Source of the DNA: Nocardioides mangrovi
GTDB taxonomy: Bacteria; Actinomycetota; Actinomycetes; Propionibacteriales; Nocardioidaceae
Direction of reading: 5' to 3'
DNA: 64,000 bases
Assembly (NCBI RefSeq): GCF_020073815.1
Contig: NZ_JAIQZJ010000001.1
Location: forward strand, 434,001-498,000
The position numbers and the translations under genes were made by a program. The notes under the pieces were generated by a model. That model was given only the letters and a program-made list of their open reading frames with translations. It was not told where the DNA came from and searched no databases. Positions 1 to 8,125 of the stretch are shown piece by piece (position 1 is the first letter of the stretch; every line of letters begins with the position of its first letter).

Positions 1-198
1 GACGCCGATCAGGAGCGCGCCACCGTCGAGCGCGAAGCTCGCGAGGTCGGCCGCGGTCTCCTTACGCTTCCGCGGGTTATCTCCGACCTCTCTCTTCATG
101 TCGAGGTAATGGGACTCCTGCAGGTCAGCATCATCGATGCACGCGCGAATGTCGGCCTCGGTCTCTGGTTGCCACTGACCCTCTCCGTTGATCCTCAC
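1..198 (-). CDS. AlbA_2/Schlafen-type putative DNA-binding protein, N-terminal part only
   Basis: The gene runs off the left edge; 66 codons are present, reading inward from a GTG at 196-198. The peptide contains ESHYLDMKREV, then RKETAADLASFALDGGALLIGV. This is the pattern of the AlbA_2 (Schlafen AlbA) domain: an E-x-x-x-L-x-x-K-R core, a helix with an alanine and small residues, then GG-x-LLIGV. Family members couple this domain to ATP-binding (HATPase_c_4) or other domains and are common in mobile and defence-rich regions. The C-terminal part is not visible, so the full architecture is unknown. No in-frame ATG was found just upstream, so GTG is the likely start. It is the leftmost gene of a lower-GC accessory block. 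Confidence 0.72.
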   Translation of the reverse strand, partial: MRINGEGQWQPETEADIRACIDDADLQESHYLDMKREVGDNPRKRKETAADLASFALDGGALLIGV

Positions 199-558
199 GC
201 CCGCGACCGTATGCCGTCGTCGACGGCGCGCGCAGCCGAACGGCGTGCGCCTAGCGTTACGAAGTAGCCTGACGCGTCTCACCGGCCTGCGCGCCCGCCG
301 CGCGCCGAGGTCCTGGTATCTCCTCTAGGACTGTGGCCGCTGTCGCGGCGGAGTCATGCTCGCCGCTGTCGCGGCGGTGACGCATACCCGGCCACCAGTG
401 CCGGGCTCAAGCCGCCGGGGGAGGGCTGCTAAGAGCGTCTGCCGCACCAGCAATTGCGCGGAAACATCCCGGGAGGGCTTGCATTGGTGAAGGATCGCCC
501 CGTGCCAGCGACGAATCGGGCATCCGAAACCGGCAACGCCGCGACCTGAAGGATCTCT
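199..558. other. Intergenic stretch, no gene seen
   Basis: These 360 bases separate the divergent AlbA_2-type gene from the NTPase gene at 559. No convincing reading frame was found on either strand. The stretch must carry promoters for both genes, and it contains the duplicated hairpin-forming 16-mer at 336-377. A ribosome-binding-like AAGGAT lies just before the ATG at 559. Confidence 0.5.
336..377. repeat. Two direct copies of a 16-bp hairpin-forming unit
   Basis: GCCGCTGTCGCGGCGG occurs at 336-351 and again, identically, at 362-377, a period of 26 bp. Each copy can fold on itself (CCGC...GCGG). The pair lies in the divergent intergenic region, so it could be a regulator-binding pair or a chance GC-rich duplication. 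Confidence 0.55.
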
Positions 559-3183
559 ATGGTCTACGACCCAGATGCACCTGCGCCGGGTGGCGGCGCT
601 GTCTTTGTAGACCGAGTTCCAGAGTCACAGGCACTGGCCGATTCGCTTCGAGCGCACGCGGAACGAATACGCGGTGCGGAGCTCGACGGCAATGAACGGC
701 GCAACGTTCTAACGTTCTATGGGGAAAGCGGCCTTGGCAAGACGGAACTATCCAGCCGCCTGAATCGATGGCTAGATGGAGAGCTCGCAGACAGCCGCGA
801 CTGGGGACCACCGCCCAGCCTCACGGTCGACGCCACTGCGCGTTGGGACGCATCTACCTCCCATGGGTACTTGGATCCCCTCGATCTCCTTCTCGAGTTG
901 CGACGGCAGTTGGGTCGCGTTGAAAGCGTCTGGCCGCCGTTCGACTTGGCCCTGCACTCGATGCACCGAGCGCTGCGTCCGGGAGCCGAACTCCGCCTCA
1001 CCACGCCCTCTGGAGTCACCACGACGCTGACCGACATCGTCGGTGCCATGATTAGCGAAGGAGCTGGCACACTCATTCCGGGTGCTGGCATCGCGGTCGA
1101 CGCCGGTCGCAGTATCCTCGCGCAAGCACGGGACGCCTCACGCGCACGACGGGCGCTGCGTGACTACCCCAGTCTGCGCGACCTCATCGAGGATTGCGAG
1201 CGTCTGCCCGATACGTCGGTGAAACTTGCTCAGGTCGCCGGCCGCGTGGCATTCATGCTCACGTCGGAGCTATCGCACGTGACGGCAAGCCAGAGGCCCC
1301 TCGTGGTCGTGTTCGTAGATCATCTGGAGCGGCTACAGCAGTCTGGCGATAGCCCTCTGGGAGAGCATCTTCTGAATCGCCTAGCCTTCCGTTTGCCGTA
1401 TTTCTTGTTCGTGATGACTGGCAGAAGTCGACTGCAGTGGGCCGAGCATGACGCCACGCATCTAGAACGAAGAGGGCCAAATTGTTGGCCGCTTCTTGCG
1501 CTGGAGAACACGACAGAAGAGCCTCGCCAGCACGCAATCGAATACCTCTCGGAGCAAGACGCCGAAGCGTTCCTCGAAGAGTCCTTCCGCAGGAACGGCA
1601 TCGAAGTCGAATTCGATCTGGCGGACCGACTCGTTGCCGATTCGGGTGGGTGGCCAATCCATCTCGACCTGATGGTGGCTGCGGCGCAAGGGAGAGCGGA
1701 ACAGGAGCGCCCGGTTCGCCTAGAGGATCTCGCAGGACCGCTTCCGCAGTTGGTTGATCGGGTGTTGAAGGACCTCCCGCACGACCAGGCAGAGGCGTTC
1801 CGCGCCGCCTGTCTCCTGCCTTACTTCGACACAGCCCTAGTCGCGAAAGCTGGCGCCGTCCGAGTCGGGGCGGTTGAGCGACTTGTTGAACGAAGTCTTG
1901 TTCGCCCGAACGCTGCTAGTCAGGCCGCTCCGACGTACCCGTACCGCATCCACGACACGCTGCGCCGCATCGTGCGGGAGGCCGGGTCTGGCCCAACTCA
2001 TGGTTGGGCAGCTACGGACTGGGAGCACCACTCGCAGCTTGCAGTTGAGGAGGCACAGCGCAGGTTCGAAGAGGCAATGTTGAATGAGGACGACCGCGGC
2101 GCAATTGCGTCACTGGCGCTCGCTCTGAACCTTGCTGCCGAGAATGATGTCTTTGGCAGTTGGTTCCCCAAGGCCGTCCAGGATTCCCCGGGAGTCCGGG
2201 CGTTGGGACCCCTCATTCCGTCTCGCACACGGCCCAGCACGAACGTCGAGATCGTCGACCTGTTGGACTACATCCGCCTCCGCGAGCGAGGCCAGAGCGA
2301 AGACGTGGCGTCGGAGCTACGGGCGGTCATGGACCGAGGTCACGCGATCGCCTCCACAGCTGGCTTGTGGGCCGCCTATGACCACCGCCGACTGGGCCGC
2401 ACCCGCGAGAGCGTGGATGTTCTGGCGGAACTGGCCGACCGCTTTCCTGAACGTGCGAACTTCTACCAGTTCCAGCAGGCCATAACGCTAACCGTCAACC
2501 GGCAGTTTGCCGACGCTTTGCCGTTTCGGATGCGACTTAGCGACGACCTGCATCGGGAATCGGTTGAGTTCTCGACACGGCGCTCGCACGGCCATCCGGG
2601 CGGCTCTGCACGCCATGCCCTGGACCGCGCGGACAGGAACCGGAGTAGACGCTACAAGATCGAGCTTTGGGGGGATGCCCTGACGTACGCGCTGCGTGAA
2701 GGCGAGCTCGCCGTCGAGCGGGCTCGCGAAGTCCACAAGATAGCGATCGATGCATTCCATGACGTTGCTCAGGCACAAGCCGCATCCGTGCTCGGTCAAC
2801 TCCTGTTGTTCGACGACGAGGCCTTCGCGGCGGCTTGCGCGGAGTCCGCCGAACTGAGCCGACGCCGCCATCAGCCGTACGCGAGCCACGCTACCCTCCT
2901 CCTGCTTGGCGGTTGGGCGCGAAACGACGACGTTCTGGTGAGCGAAGCTCAATCGCTGGCGTCATCGACCATCTATCGAGGCAGTGCGTGGATTCCGGTC
3001 GAAATCGGGCTTGCCCACCTCGGTAAGGCCGTCAACGAATCGCCTACTCAATGGATCGAGCCAGTCGACGAGGTCGAGGACCGATGGATTGGACTCCTCG
3101 AGCGCATCATCGCGGACGCGCGCCGACGGGGTCGGGATCGAAGTAGTTCCACGGGGAAGGCCGGTCCAACTGCTGCCGGCTAG
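559..3183 (+). CDS. Large STAND-like P-loop NTPase with alpha-helical C-terminal repeats
   Basis: This 874-residue protein has a P-loop at residues 55-62 (GESGLGKT), a Walker B strand ending in FVD at about 248-255, a sensor-like strand FLFVMTGR at 282-289 and a GGWPIHLDL segment near 363-371. That order is typical of STAND/AAA-16-type signalling ATPases. About 500 C-terminal residues are Leu/Ala/Arg-rich and helical, compatible with TPR-like repeats that sense a ligand. No recognisable nuclease, TIR or protease effector domain is fused to it. The nuclease-like gene at 3344, on the same strand, could be a separate effector, but this is inference. The start is supported by AAGGAT a few bases upstream. 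Base composition is clearly lower in GC than genes to the right of 8.1 kb, which suggests transfer. Its function is unknown. Confidence 0.8.
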   Translation: MVYDPDAPAPGGGAVFVDRVPESQALADSLRAHAERIRGAELDGNERRNVLTFYGESGLGKTELSSRLNRWLDGELADSRDWGPPPSLTVDATARWDASTSHGYLDPLDLLLELRRQLGRVESVWPPFDLALHSMHRALRPGAELRLTTPSGVTTTLTDIVGAMISEGAGTLIPGAGIAVDAGRSILAQARDASRARRALRDYPSLRDLIEDCERLPDTSVKLAQVAGRVAFMLTSELSHVTASQRPLVVVFVDHLERLQQSGDSPLGEHLLNRLAFRLPYFLFVMTGRSRLQWAEHDATHLERRGPNCWPLLALENTTEEPRQHAIEYLSEQDAEAFLEESFRRNGIEVEFDLADRLVADSGGWPIHLDLMVAAAQGRAEQERPVRLEDLAGPLPQLVDRVLKDLPHDQAEAFRAACLLPYFDTALVAKAGAVRVGAVERLVERSLVRPNAASQAAPTYPYRIHDTLRRIVREAGSGPTHGWAATDWEHHSQLAVEEAQRRFEEAMLNEDDRGAIASLALALNLAAENDVFGSWFPKAVQDSPGVRALGPLIPSRTRPSTNVEIVDLLDYIRLRERGQSEDVASELRAVMDRGHAIASTAGLWAAYDHRRLGRTRESVDVLAELADRFPERANFYQFQQAITLTVNRQFADALPFRMRLSDDLHRESVEFSTRRSHGHPGGSARHALDRADRNRSRRYKIELWGDALTYALREGELAVERAREVHKIAIDAFHDVAQAQAASVLGQLLLFDDEAFAAACAESAELSRRRHQPYASHATLLLLGGWARNDDVLVSEAQSLASSTIYRGSAWIPVEIGLAHLGKAVNESPTQWIEPVDEVEDRWIGLLERIIADARRRGRDRSSSTGKAGPTAAG

Positions 3184-3343
3184 TTGTCACTGGCCATGGA
3201 GCAGTAGATGTCGACCGAGCGATCGTCCAGCGAGCAGTCGGGGCTATGACGCGACCGGACGGTACGCGGCGATATGACCGTCGTGAGTAGACGTCTGCGC
3301 ACGGACCAGTGACACCAGCTAGGCCCGCAAGCGACCATCAGGT

Positions 3344-4006
3344 ATGGCGCTCATGGCCGGAACCGTGGAACTAGACGACCTCCTTCAACGATTGGCCGCC
3401 CACCGCCCTGTCTTTCATTCCGAGGCGGATCTGCAGCATGCCTTCGCTTGGGAGGCTCACCAAATGGACGCCAACCTTCAGGTCCGCCTCGAGACCCACC
3501 CCGAGCCGAATGTGCGGCTAGACCTCATGCTCAGCCGACCGGACCTCGGCCGACACACCGCTGTCGAACTCAAGTACCTCACGGCCGGCTGGAACGGTCA
3601 CGTTGACGGCGAGTCGTTTGCGTTGAAGAACCATGGTGCACAAGACATCAGGGGATACGACGTGGTCAAAGACATCGGACGGTTGGAGAGGTTCGCCGCC
3701 GCTGGATCCGGCTGGAATGGAGTCTTCTTAGCCATTAGCAATGATCCCTCGTTCTGGCGACCGGTCAGTCACGGCCGTGCCACCAACGCCGACGCCTTTC
3801 GGATCTACGACGGAGTCACCCTGGCAGGGGTCCGCGCGTGGGGACCCCATACAGGAGTTGGAACTATGAAGGGTCGCGAGGCGCCGATCGAACTTGTCGG
3901 CACGCACGGGCTTCGTTGGCGCGATTACGCACGGGTTGGCGACAGCCCGCGGAGCACTTTTCGAGCTCTCGTAATCGAGATCGCAGGGCCCGGCCGTGAG
4001 GACTGA
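3344..4006 (+). CDS. PD-(D/E)XK nuclease-like protein
   Basis: This 220-residue protein shows the spaced acidic pattern of the restriction-endonuclease fold: Glu27 in HSEADLQHAF, Asp60 in VRLDLML and Glu75-x-Lys77 in AVELKYL. A helix containing DVVKDIGRLERF follows near residues 108-117. These residues would form the Mg-binding site of a PD-(D/E)XK nuclease. No DNA-recognition, helicase or methylase domain is present, so it is either a small endonuclease or a non-catalytic relative. It follows the STAND-like NTPase by 160 bases on the same strand and may work with it. The start is uncertain: ATG codons at 3344 and 3353 both lack a strong ribosome-binding site. The motif is read by eye only. 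Confidence 0.68.
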   Translation: MALMAGTVELDDLLQRLAAHRPVFHSEADLQHAFAWEAHQMDANLQVRLETHPEPNVRLDLMLSRPDLGRHTAVELKYLTAGWNGHVDGESFALKNHGAQDIRGYDVVKDIGRLERFAAAGSGWNGVFLAISNDPSFWRPVSHGRATNADAFRIYDGVTLAGVRAWGPHTGVGTMKGREAPIELVGTHGLRWRDYARVGDSPRSTFRALVIEIAGPGRED

Positions 4007-4062
4007 AGGCGGCGGATAGACATTTCCGAAGCGCACTCGCGGCGGCATGAGCGGCCGATTCG

Positions 4063-4305
4063 TCAGGACCGAGGAAGGTGCGGCAATGGCGCGCCGTCGA
4101 GGGTCTCGCGGACGCACTGCACCCAATCCGCCCACGAGGCTGGGTCGTCTGTCTTGTAGCGGTCCTCTGTCGGCTCCATCGCCACGAGCATCATTTGCAA
4201 CGAAGTAGCGTCAGGCGACTTGTCGCGCTGGTTGTACTGCCACACGAAGCGGTAGGCCGCCTCGTAGGCCTGGGCTTGAGTCAGTTGCAGGTCGTCGTCG
4301 GCCAC
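4063..4305 (-). CDS. Small conserved-looking hypothetical protein
   Basis: An 80-residue protein starting MADDDLQLTQAQAYEAAYRF. It is acidic, rich in aromatic residues and Met, and has natural-looking composition (for example LQMMLVAMEP, then DPASWADWVQCVRETLDG). It has no signal peptide or membrane segment. The style resembles small actinobacterial helical proteins of unknown function that often sit beside toxins or mobile genes, but no family can be named. It is convergent with the nuclease-like gene, and its 3' end is 57 bases from that gene's stop. Confidence 0.6.
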   Translation of the reverse strand: MADDDLQLTQAQAYEAAYRFVWQYNQRDKSPDATSLQMMLVAMEPTEDRYKTDDPASWADWVQCVRETLDGAPLPHLPRS

Positions 4306-4472
4306 GGGCGCAGAGTAGTTGGCGGTGTGCTGTTCCTACCGCTCATCGATATGAGCGGGTGTCTCGACCACGCCGTCAGGCGGCGGAATGACGCGGCGCT
4401 AAGAGGTAGTAGTTCGGCACCGAAATGGTGGCGTCGCGGCCGTATGGGCGGGACGATTGACCCTATGCTGAC

Positions 4473-4507
4473 GAGCAGGGGCGCCAGTATCTGACGCCCC
4501 TGCTCTT
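4473..4507. terminator. Hairpin with 11-bp perfect stem
   Basis: The arms at 4473-4483 (GAGCAGGGGCG) and 4495-4505 pair perfectly around an 11-base loop and are followed by TT on the plus strand. The hairpin lies 20 bases beyond the 3' end of the minus-strand small membrane protein gene, so it may terminate that transcript. The short T tract on the plus side could also stop plus-strand reading. Confidence 0.65.
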
Positions 4508-4525
4508 ATCCCAACAACGCGAGCA

Positions 4526-4864
4526 TCAGGTGCCCGCGTCCTGTCTGGTTGCGGGCACCTTGGTGCCAACTTCACTCTGAGAGACGTGCGGGACCTGTGC
4601 TGTTAGCCCCTCCGCGCCAATCGCTGACGCGTTCATTCCCTCCCTTGCGAGACATTCTCCGTGTGCCCGGCTATCGCCGTGATCAACACGAACGGTCAGC
4701 GAGAAAAAGTGCCCCAACCGGACATGCGCCTGTACATCGCCATCGCTCGACGGGCCGACCTTGCGGACCAACACGAGAACCATCGAGACGATGATGAGCA
4801 GGAAGACGCACACCACAATGGTTGGGAGGAGACCCGCGGCCGCGAGAGCGGTCGAGGTCCCCAT
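4526..4864 (-). CDS. Small single-pass membrane protein, hypothetical
   Basis: The product begins MGTSTALAAAGLLPTIVV and carries one strong hydrophobic segment (about residues 8-33) followed by RKVG, as expected for an N-out or signal-anchor membrane protein. The remaining 75 residues form no recognised domain. I place the start at the ATG 4862-4864 because AGGTGAG lies seven bases or so upstream; a GTG at 4871-4873 would add three residues. The C-terminal half is low in conserved-looking features, so this could be a partly spurious frame. It ends just before a strong hairpin. Confidence 0.45.
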   Translation of the reverse strand: MGTSTALAAAGLLPTIVVCVFLLIIVSMVLVLVRKVGPSSDGDVQAHVRLGHFFSLTVRVDHGDSRAHGECLAREGMNASAIGAEGLTAQVPHVSQSEVGTKVPATRQDAGT

Positions 4865-4873
4865 TGCACTCAC

Positions 4874-5311
4874 CTACGCAGACCGTGACCAGTGTTGCTA
4901 GGTCTCATAGAACTTCTCCTTCGGTGTGTTCAGTTAGGCCCACTTCGCAGAGTGGGTAGCAACAGTGTCCGTGGTGGGGCGTTCACTGACAACGTTCACT
5001 GTCGAACGGACGGCGGTCGCGGCTCCGATGAAGGTCCGTAGTCCGGGACCCCAGAGGTAAGGCTGGTCGTAGTCGCATTGGTGGTCGGGATCTGCACGTG
5101 GCACCGAGAACTCCGATCACTATCCGCCCGTCGTTGCTTGACCGCGCTTTGCAGCAGAACCGGTCAGCACATGACGCGGCGGAATGGGGCGGGTTCAAAC
5201 TGACGCCGAGCGCCGCAGCAGTCCCAGAAGTCGACTCCGCCTGTCCGACGACCATCGGAGTCGGGCGGAGTCGCCGTTGTTAGGGGTCTATCGGGTCGAT
5301 GGTGTGGAACC
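4874..5311. other. Intergenic stretch, no gene seen
   Basis: These roughly 440 bases hold no reading frame that I trust. Short frames on both strands (about 60-90 codons) have irregular composition and no start signals. A direct repeat CGTTCACTG occurs at 4980-4988 and 4993-5001, and a small 6-bp hairpin lies at 4939-4956. Promoters for the flanking genes probably lie here. Confidence 0.4.
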
Positions 5312-5503
5312 ATGCCGACCATGAGCGAACAAGAACCGGAGTTCAACAAGCTCCGCGAACCGTCAGAGCGGCCGTCGTCCGAAATCTTCCACGAAGAGAA
5401 GTCCATCACGGGCTCGGGGCAAACCATTGGCTTGGAGCCCGGAGAGAACTTCATCGCTCCCACGATGGCATTGGACTCTCTTCAGCCGGAGTCTGACGAC
5501 TAG
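5312..5503 (+). CDS. Small acidic hypothetical protein
   Basis: A 63-residue product, MPTMSEQEPEF..., is highly acidic, without hydrophobic segments, and looks disordered. A second ATG lies at 5321. It ends only two bases before the DUF6338-like membrane protein gene at 5506, so the two are probably translated from one message. No family is recognised. The tight coupling to the next gene is the main reason to believe it. Confidence 0.5.
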   Translation: MPTMSEQEPEFNKLREPSERPSSEIFHEEKSITGSGQTIGLEPGENFIAPTMALDSLQPESDD

Positions 5504-5505
5504 GC

Positions 5506-6153
5506 ATGCTGCCGAGCGGTCTCGTCGCAGCGGCCTTTCTGCTGTCGCTTATTCCCGGCTGGTGGTTCCTGCGTCGGACCGAGTCGCATCGTCGTCCCCG
5601 CCAACTCTCGACGCTCCAGGAAATTTTGGAATTGATCGGGGTCGGTGTGCTCACGACAGGATTGGCCGCTTGCCTCGGCCTGTTGCTGTGGCCGAGCCTC
5701 GTTCTAGATCACGAGTTCCCGGCCGACACTGCCCGCGAAATCCGCATGGACGTTGCCTTGGTACTTGGGACGCTAGCCGTGGCGACGCTCCTGGCGGAGG
5801 TCGGCGCCCAGGTGATCAGGCGCCGACATCCAGCCGACAACTCCGAGATCAACATCGGTCCTTGGTGGTCCGTGATGAGGCGGGACAAGATTCCGGAAGG
5901 CCAACTGTCCTATGTCGCGCTCGCGCTTGCGGACGGGACCACCGTGGAGGGTGTGCTTCACAATTACACGTGGTCGCCCGACTCGACCCACCGCGACGTC
6001 GCGCTAACCAAGCCGATCAAGATCACCCAGCCGGGTGCGCGTTCGTGGCTGAAGCGCGCGGAGCCTGTGGTCACCAAGACTCCGTATGACTACCTGCTGA
6101 TTCCGGCAACGGAGGTCAAGCACGTTGCGCTGAAATACACCCCCCAAGGCTGA
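5506..6153 (+). CDS. DUF6338-like integral membrane protein
   Basis: This 215-residue protein has an N-terminal hydrophobic segment ending in GWWFLRR (about residues 5-24), two more membrane helices (about 43-67 and 82-102), then a cytoplasmic C-terminal domain with a beta-rich VALALADGTTVEGVLHNYTW stretch. The layout matches the DUF6338 family of uncharacterised bacterial membrane proteins as I remember it. The C-terminal domain may form a small beta barrel. It directly follows the 63-codon gene and likely shares its transcript. Function is unknown. It sits in the lower-GC accessory block. Confidence 0.65.
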   Translation: MLPSGLVAAAFLLSLIPGWWFLRRTESHRRPRQLSTLQEILELIGVGVLTTGLAACLGLLLWPSLVLDHEFPADTAREIRMDVALVLGTLAVATLLAEVGAQVIRRRHPADNSEINIGPWWSVMRRDKIPEGQLSYVALALADGTTVEGVLHNYTWSPDSTHRDVALTKPIKITQPGARSWLKRAEPVVTKTPYDYLLIPATEVKHVALKYTPQG

Positions 6154-6193
6154 GACAGGGCGGACGAAGCGCAGCGTCAGAGGTGGGCGGCGC

Positions 6194-6508
6194 TCAGACG
6201 GTGAAGTCAGTGATCGTCCGCACTTCCTCAGGGCCGATCAGTATCGGTTCTCCTCGAACGACGCCCCGGTTTCTCGTACATACGAGGAACGCGTTCGACT
6301 CCAGAATTGCGAGAACGGTCTCTCCCGTTCGGGGGTCCGGTTCGCCAACTTCGGCAACGTAGGGCTTGCCTTCGTGGTGGTAGTTGATTTGGAAGATGCG
6401 TCTGTCGGTCACCTCCCAACCAAGCTGATCTCGGGCGAAGACCCGAGTGGCGGCCCATACGTGTTCGGCTTCGTCATCATCAGAGGCAGTTGGCACGAAG
6501 AACTTCAC
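6194..6508 (-). CDS. Hypothetical protein, 104 residues
   Basis: The credible product starts at the GTG 6506-6508 (VKFFVPTASDDDEAEHVW...) with an AGGATGG-like ribosome-binding site upstream. The longer open frame to 6787 has arginine/proline-rich composition and is unlikely to be translated. The protein is soluble and alpha/beta in character, with GWEVTDRRIFQINY and TVLAILESNAFLVCT segments. No domain is recognised. It is convergent with the DUF6338-like gene. Confidence 0.6.
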   Translation of the reverse strand: MKFFVPTASDDDEAEHVWAATRVFARDQLGWEVTDRRIFQINYHHEGKPYVAEVGEPDPRTGETVLAILESNAFLVCTRNRGVVRGEPILIGPEEVRTITDFTV

Positions 6509-6642
6509 ATGGCCATCCTGCCTGTTCGGCCTCTGACCGTCGCGGCGGTACGTCGCATCGCACTGACTCTGTACAGTCGTGGGACGAGCGAGAACTCGGC
6601 GTTCAGGTCCGGGTGTCGGCCGGGAGTGGTAGACCATCGGGC

Positions 6643-7095
6643 ATGTCAGCACAGGCATGGGCGCTGGTTGGTGTCGCCCTTGGCGCCGTCCTCGGGGGCG
6701 GTGCGCAGATCGTCGCGAATCTGGTCCAGGACAAGGCGGCGCGCAAGAAACGTCAGAAGGAAGTCTGGCACGCGGCCTATAGCGCACTCATGTCGAGCGT
6801 CATGGACGTGATCACCGCGACGGAGCACCTGCGGTCGGACTTCCACAGCGGCTTGAAGGTGACCACCGAGCATCAGCAGCGAATGCTCGGGGCACAGCAG
6901 CGATTGATGGTCGCAGACGCGGATGTCCGGCTGGTCGCCCCTAGGGACACTGCTGAGGCTGCGAGGGCTGTCGTGTTACACCTCGGTGCTTCCATGAACA
7001 ACCTTAGCGACAGAGCGAAGGACGAAGCGACGCACGTCGACCAGATCGAGGCCTTCGTCGCACTCGCCAAGCGGGATCTCGACGTCGACAAATAG
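6643..7095 (+). CDS. Hypothetical protein with N-terminal membrane anchor
   Basis: The real start is judged to be the ATG at 6643 (MSAQAWALVGVALGAVLGGG...), which begins with a typical glycine-rich membrane helix (residues 5-25). A charged segment KAARKKRQKEVWH and about 110 residues of long helices, probably coiled, follow. The upstream in-frame extension to 6490 has unnatural composition. Anchored helical proteins of this kind are common in actinobacterial accessory regions, and no function is known. Confidence 0.65.
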   Translation: MSAQAWALVGVALGAVLGGGAQIVANLVQDKAARKKRQKEVWHAAYSALMSSVMDVITATEHLRSDFHSGLKVTTEHQQRMLGAQQRLMVADADVRLVAPRDTAEAARAVVLHLGASMNNLSDRAKDEATHVDQIEAFVALAKRDLDVDK

Positions 7096-7259
7096 CATCG
7101 CTCCAAGGTCCCGATCCCGGCCAAGCGTGCCAATGTGCTCCGACTGTCGGCGGCGAGTGGGCGGGTCGCGGCCAGTCAACCAGAGGAGCTCGGTTGGAGG
7201 GCGAGATCTGGCCGGAGCCCGAGCCCGGACGAGACCTGGGTCGTCGGGCACGGGCTCCG

Positions 7260-7994
7260 TCAGACGATCGCGCTCTCGGCCGCGGTCGCGGCCGCCACCT
7301 TCTTTGCGACGTCCTCAAGCGACAGGTCAGTGCCGGTGGTCAGCCCGGACCGCGCTCCGAGCAGGGGGCTGACGTCCCGGACGGCGTCGAAGTCCGTGCC
7401 GTGGGCGATCGGGATCACCCGGTCCGTCGCGAGTAGCGCTGCGAGCTCCTTGCTGGCGATGCCAGTCGCCGCCCGGAGGGTCTCCAGCATCGCGGGGGTC
7501 ACGAGGACGATGCCGCCTCGCGAGTCCCTCAAGCCCTTGTCGATCTCGGTGAGCAGCGACTTGCCGAGGCCGACGTCGTACTCGCTGAACCAGACCGTTG
7601 CGCCGTGGGTGACGAGCAGGTCGCACAACTCCTTCGCGGCGCCCGCGCGGTCATCCCACGCATGGCAGAGGAATACGTCTCGGCGGTCGGGATAGACCCG
7701 CGCGATCCGCTCGGCGTTCCGCGCCATCGGCTCGAAGGTTCGCCACTCAGTGGGGCTGTAAGACACGGAGCCGCCGCCGCGCAGCCGGCGCGACCCCCCG
7801 CTGCCAGAGGACCCGCCCCCGCGCAACCCGCCACCGCTGGACGAGCCGCCCCCACCGCTCCAGTACGGGTTGGACGTCGGCGGGGAGTAGGCGGGTCGGT
7901 AGGACGAGTAGTACGACCGGCCCCCACATGCAGGACAGTTGGCGGCCCCGCTCGCGGTGCGGTGGCCTCGATACGGTGCTGTGCATTGCGCCAT
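7260..7994 (-). CDS. TIR-domain protein with N-terminal zinc-knuckle-like motif
   Basis: The 244-residue protein has three parts. Residues 1-25 carry Cys4, His11, Cys20 and Cys23 in a CHCC arrangement that could bind zinc. Residues 30-80 are a Gly/Ser/Arg-rich low-complexity linker. Residues 100-240 are a TIR domain beginning DVFLCHAWDDR. Glu138 in WFSEYDVGLG is in the position of the catalytic glutamate of NAD-cleaving TIR domains, and IVLVTPAML is the following strand. TIR enzymes in bacteria deplete NAD or make signal molecules during antiphage defence. No partner sensor is adjacent; the STAND-like NTPase is 4 kb away. Whether it is an active NADase is inference. Confidence 0.82.
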   Translation of the reverse strand: MAQCTAPYRGHRTASGAANCPACGGRSYYSSYRPAYSPPTSNPYWSGGGGSSSGGGLRGGGSSGSGGSRRLRGGGSVSYSPTEWRTFEPMARNAERIARVYPDRRDVFLCHAWDDRAGAAKELCDLLVTHGATVWFSEYDVGLGKSLLTEIDKGLRDSRGGIVLVTPAMLETLRAATGIASKELAALLATDRVIPIAHGTDFDAVRDVSPLLGARSGLTTGTDLSLEDVAKKVAAATAAESAIV

Positions 7995-8125
7995 GACCCG
8001 ATGCTAAAGCCGCCCGCCGACACCGGCAGGCGCAATGCCGTGGGAGTGTCCGGCCCTGACCAAGTCGCTAAGGCGATGTGCGCTCGCGATCGCGGTTTGT
8101 GCGTCATTCTGGGCGGAAGGACGCC

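Noticed and set aside
5098..5283. A 61-codon frame upstream of the small acidic gene
   Set aside because: No start signal or natural composition could be seen, and it overlaps a similar frame on the other strand.
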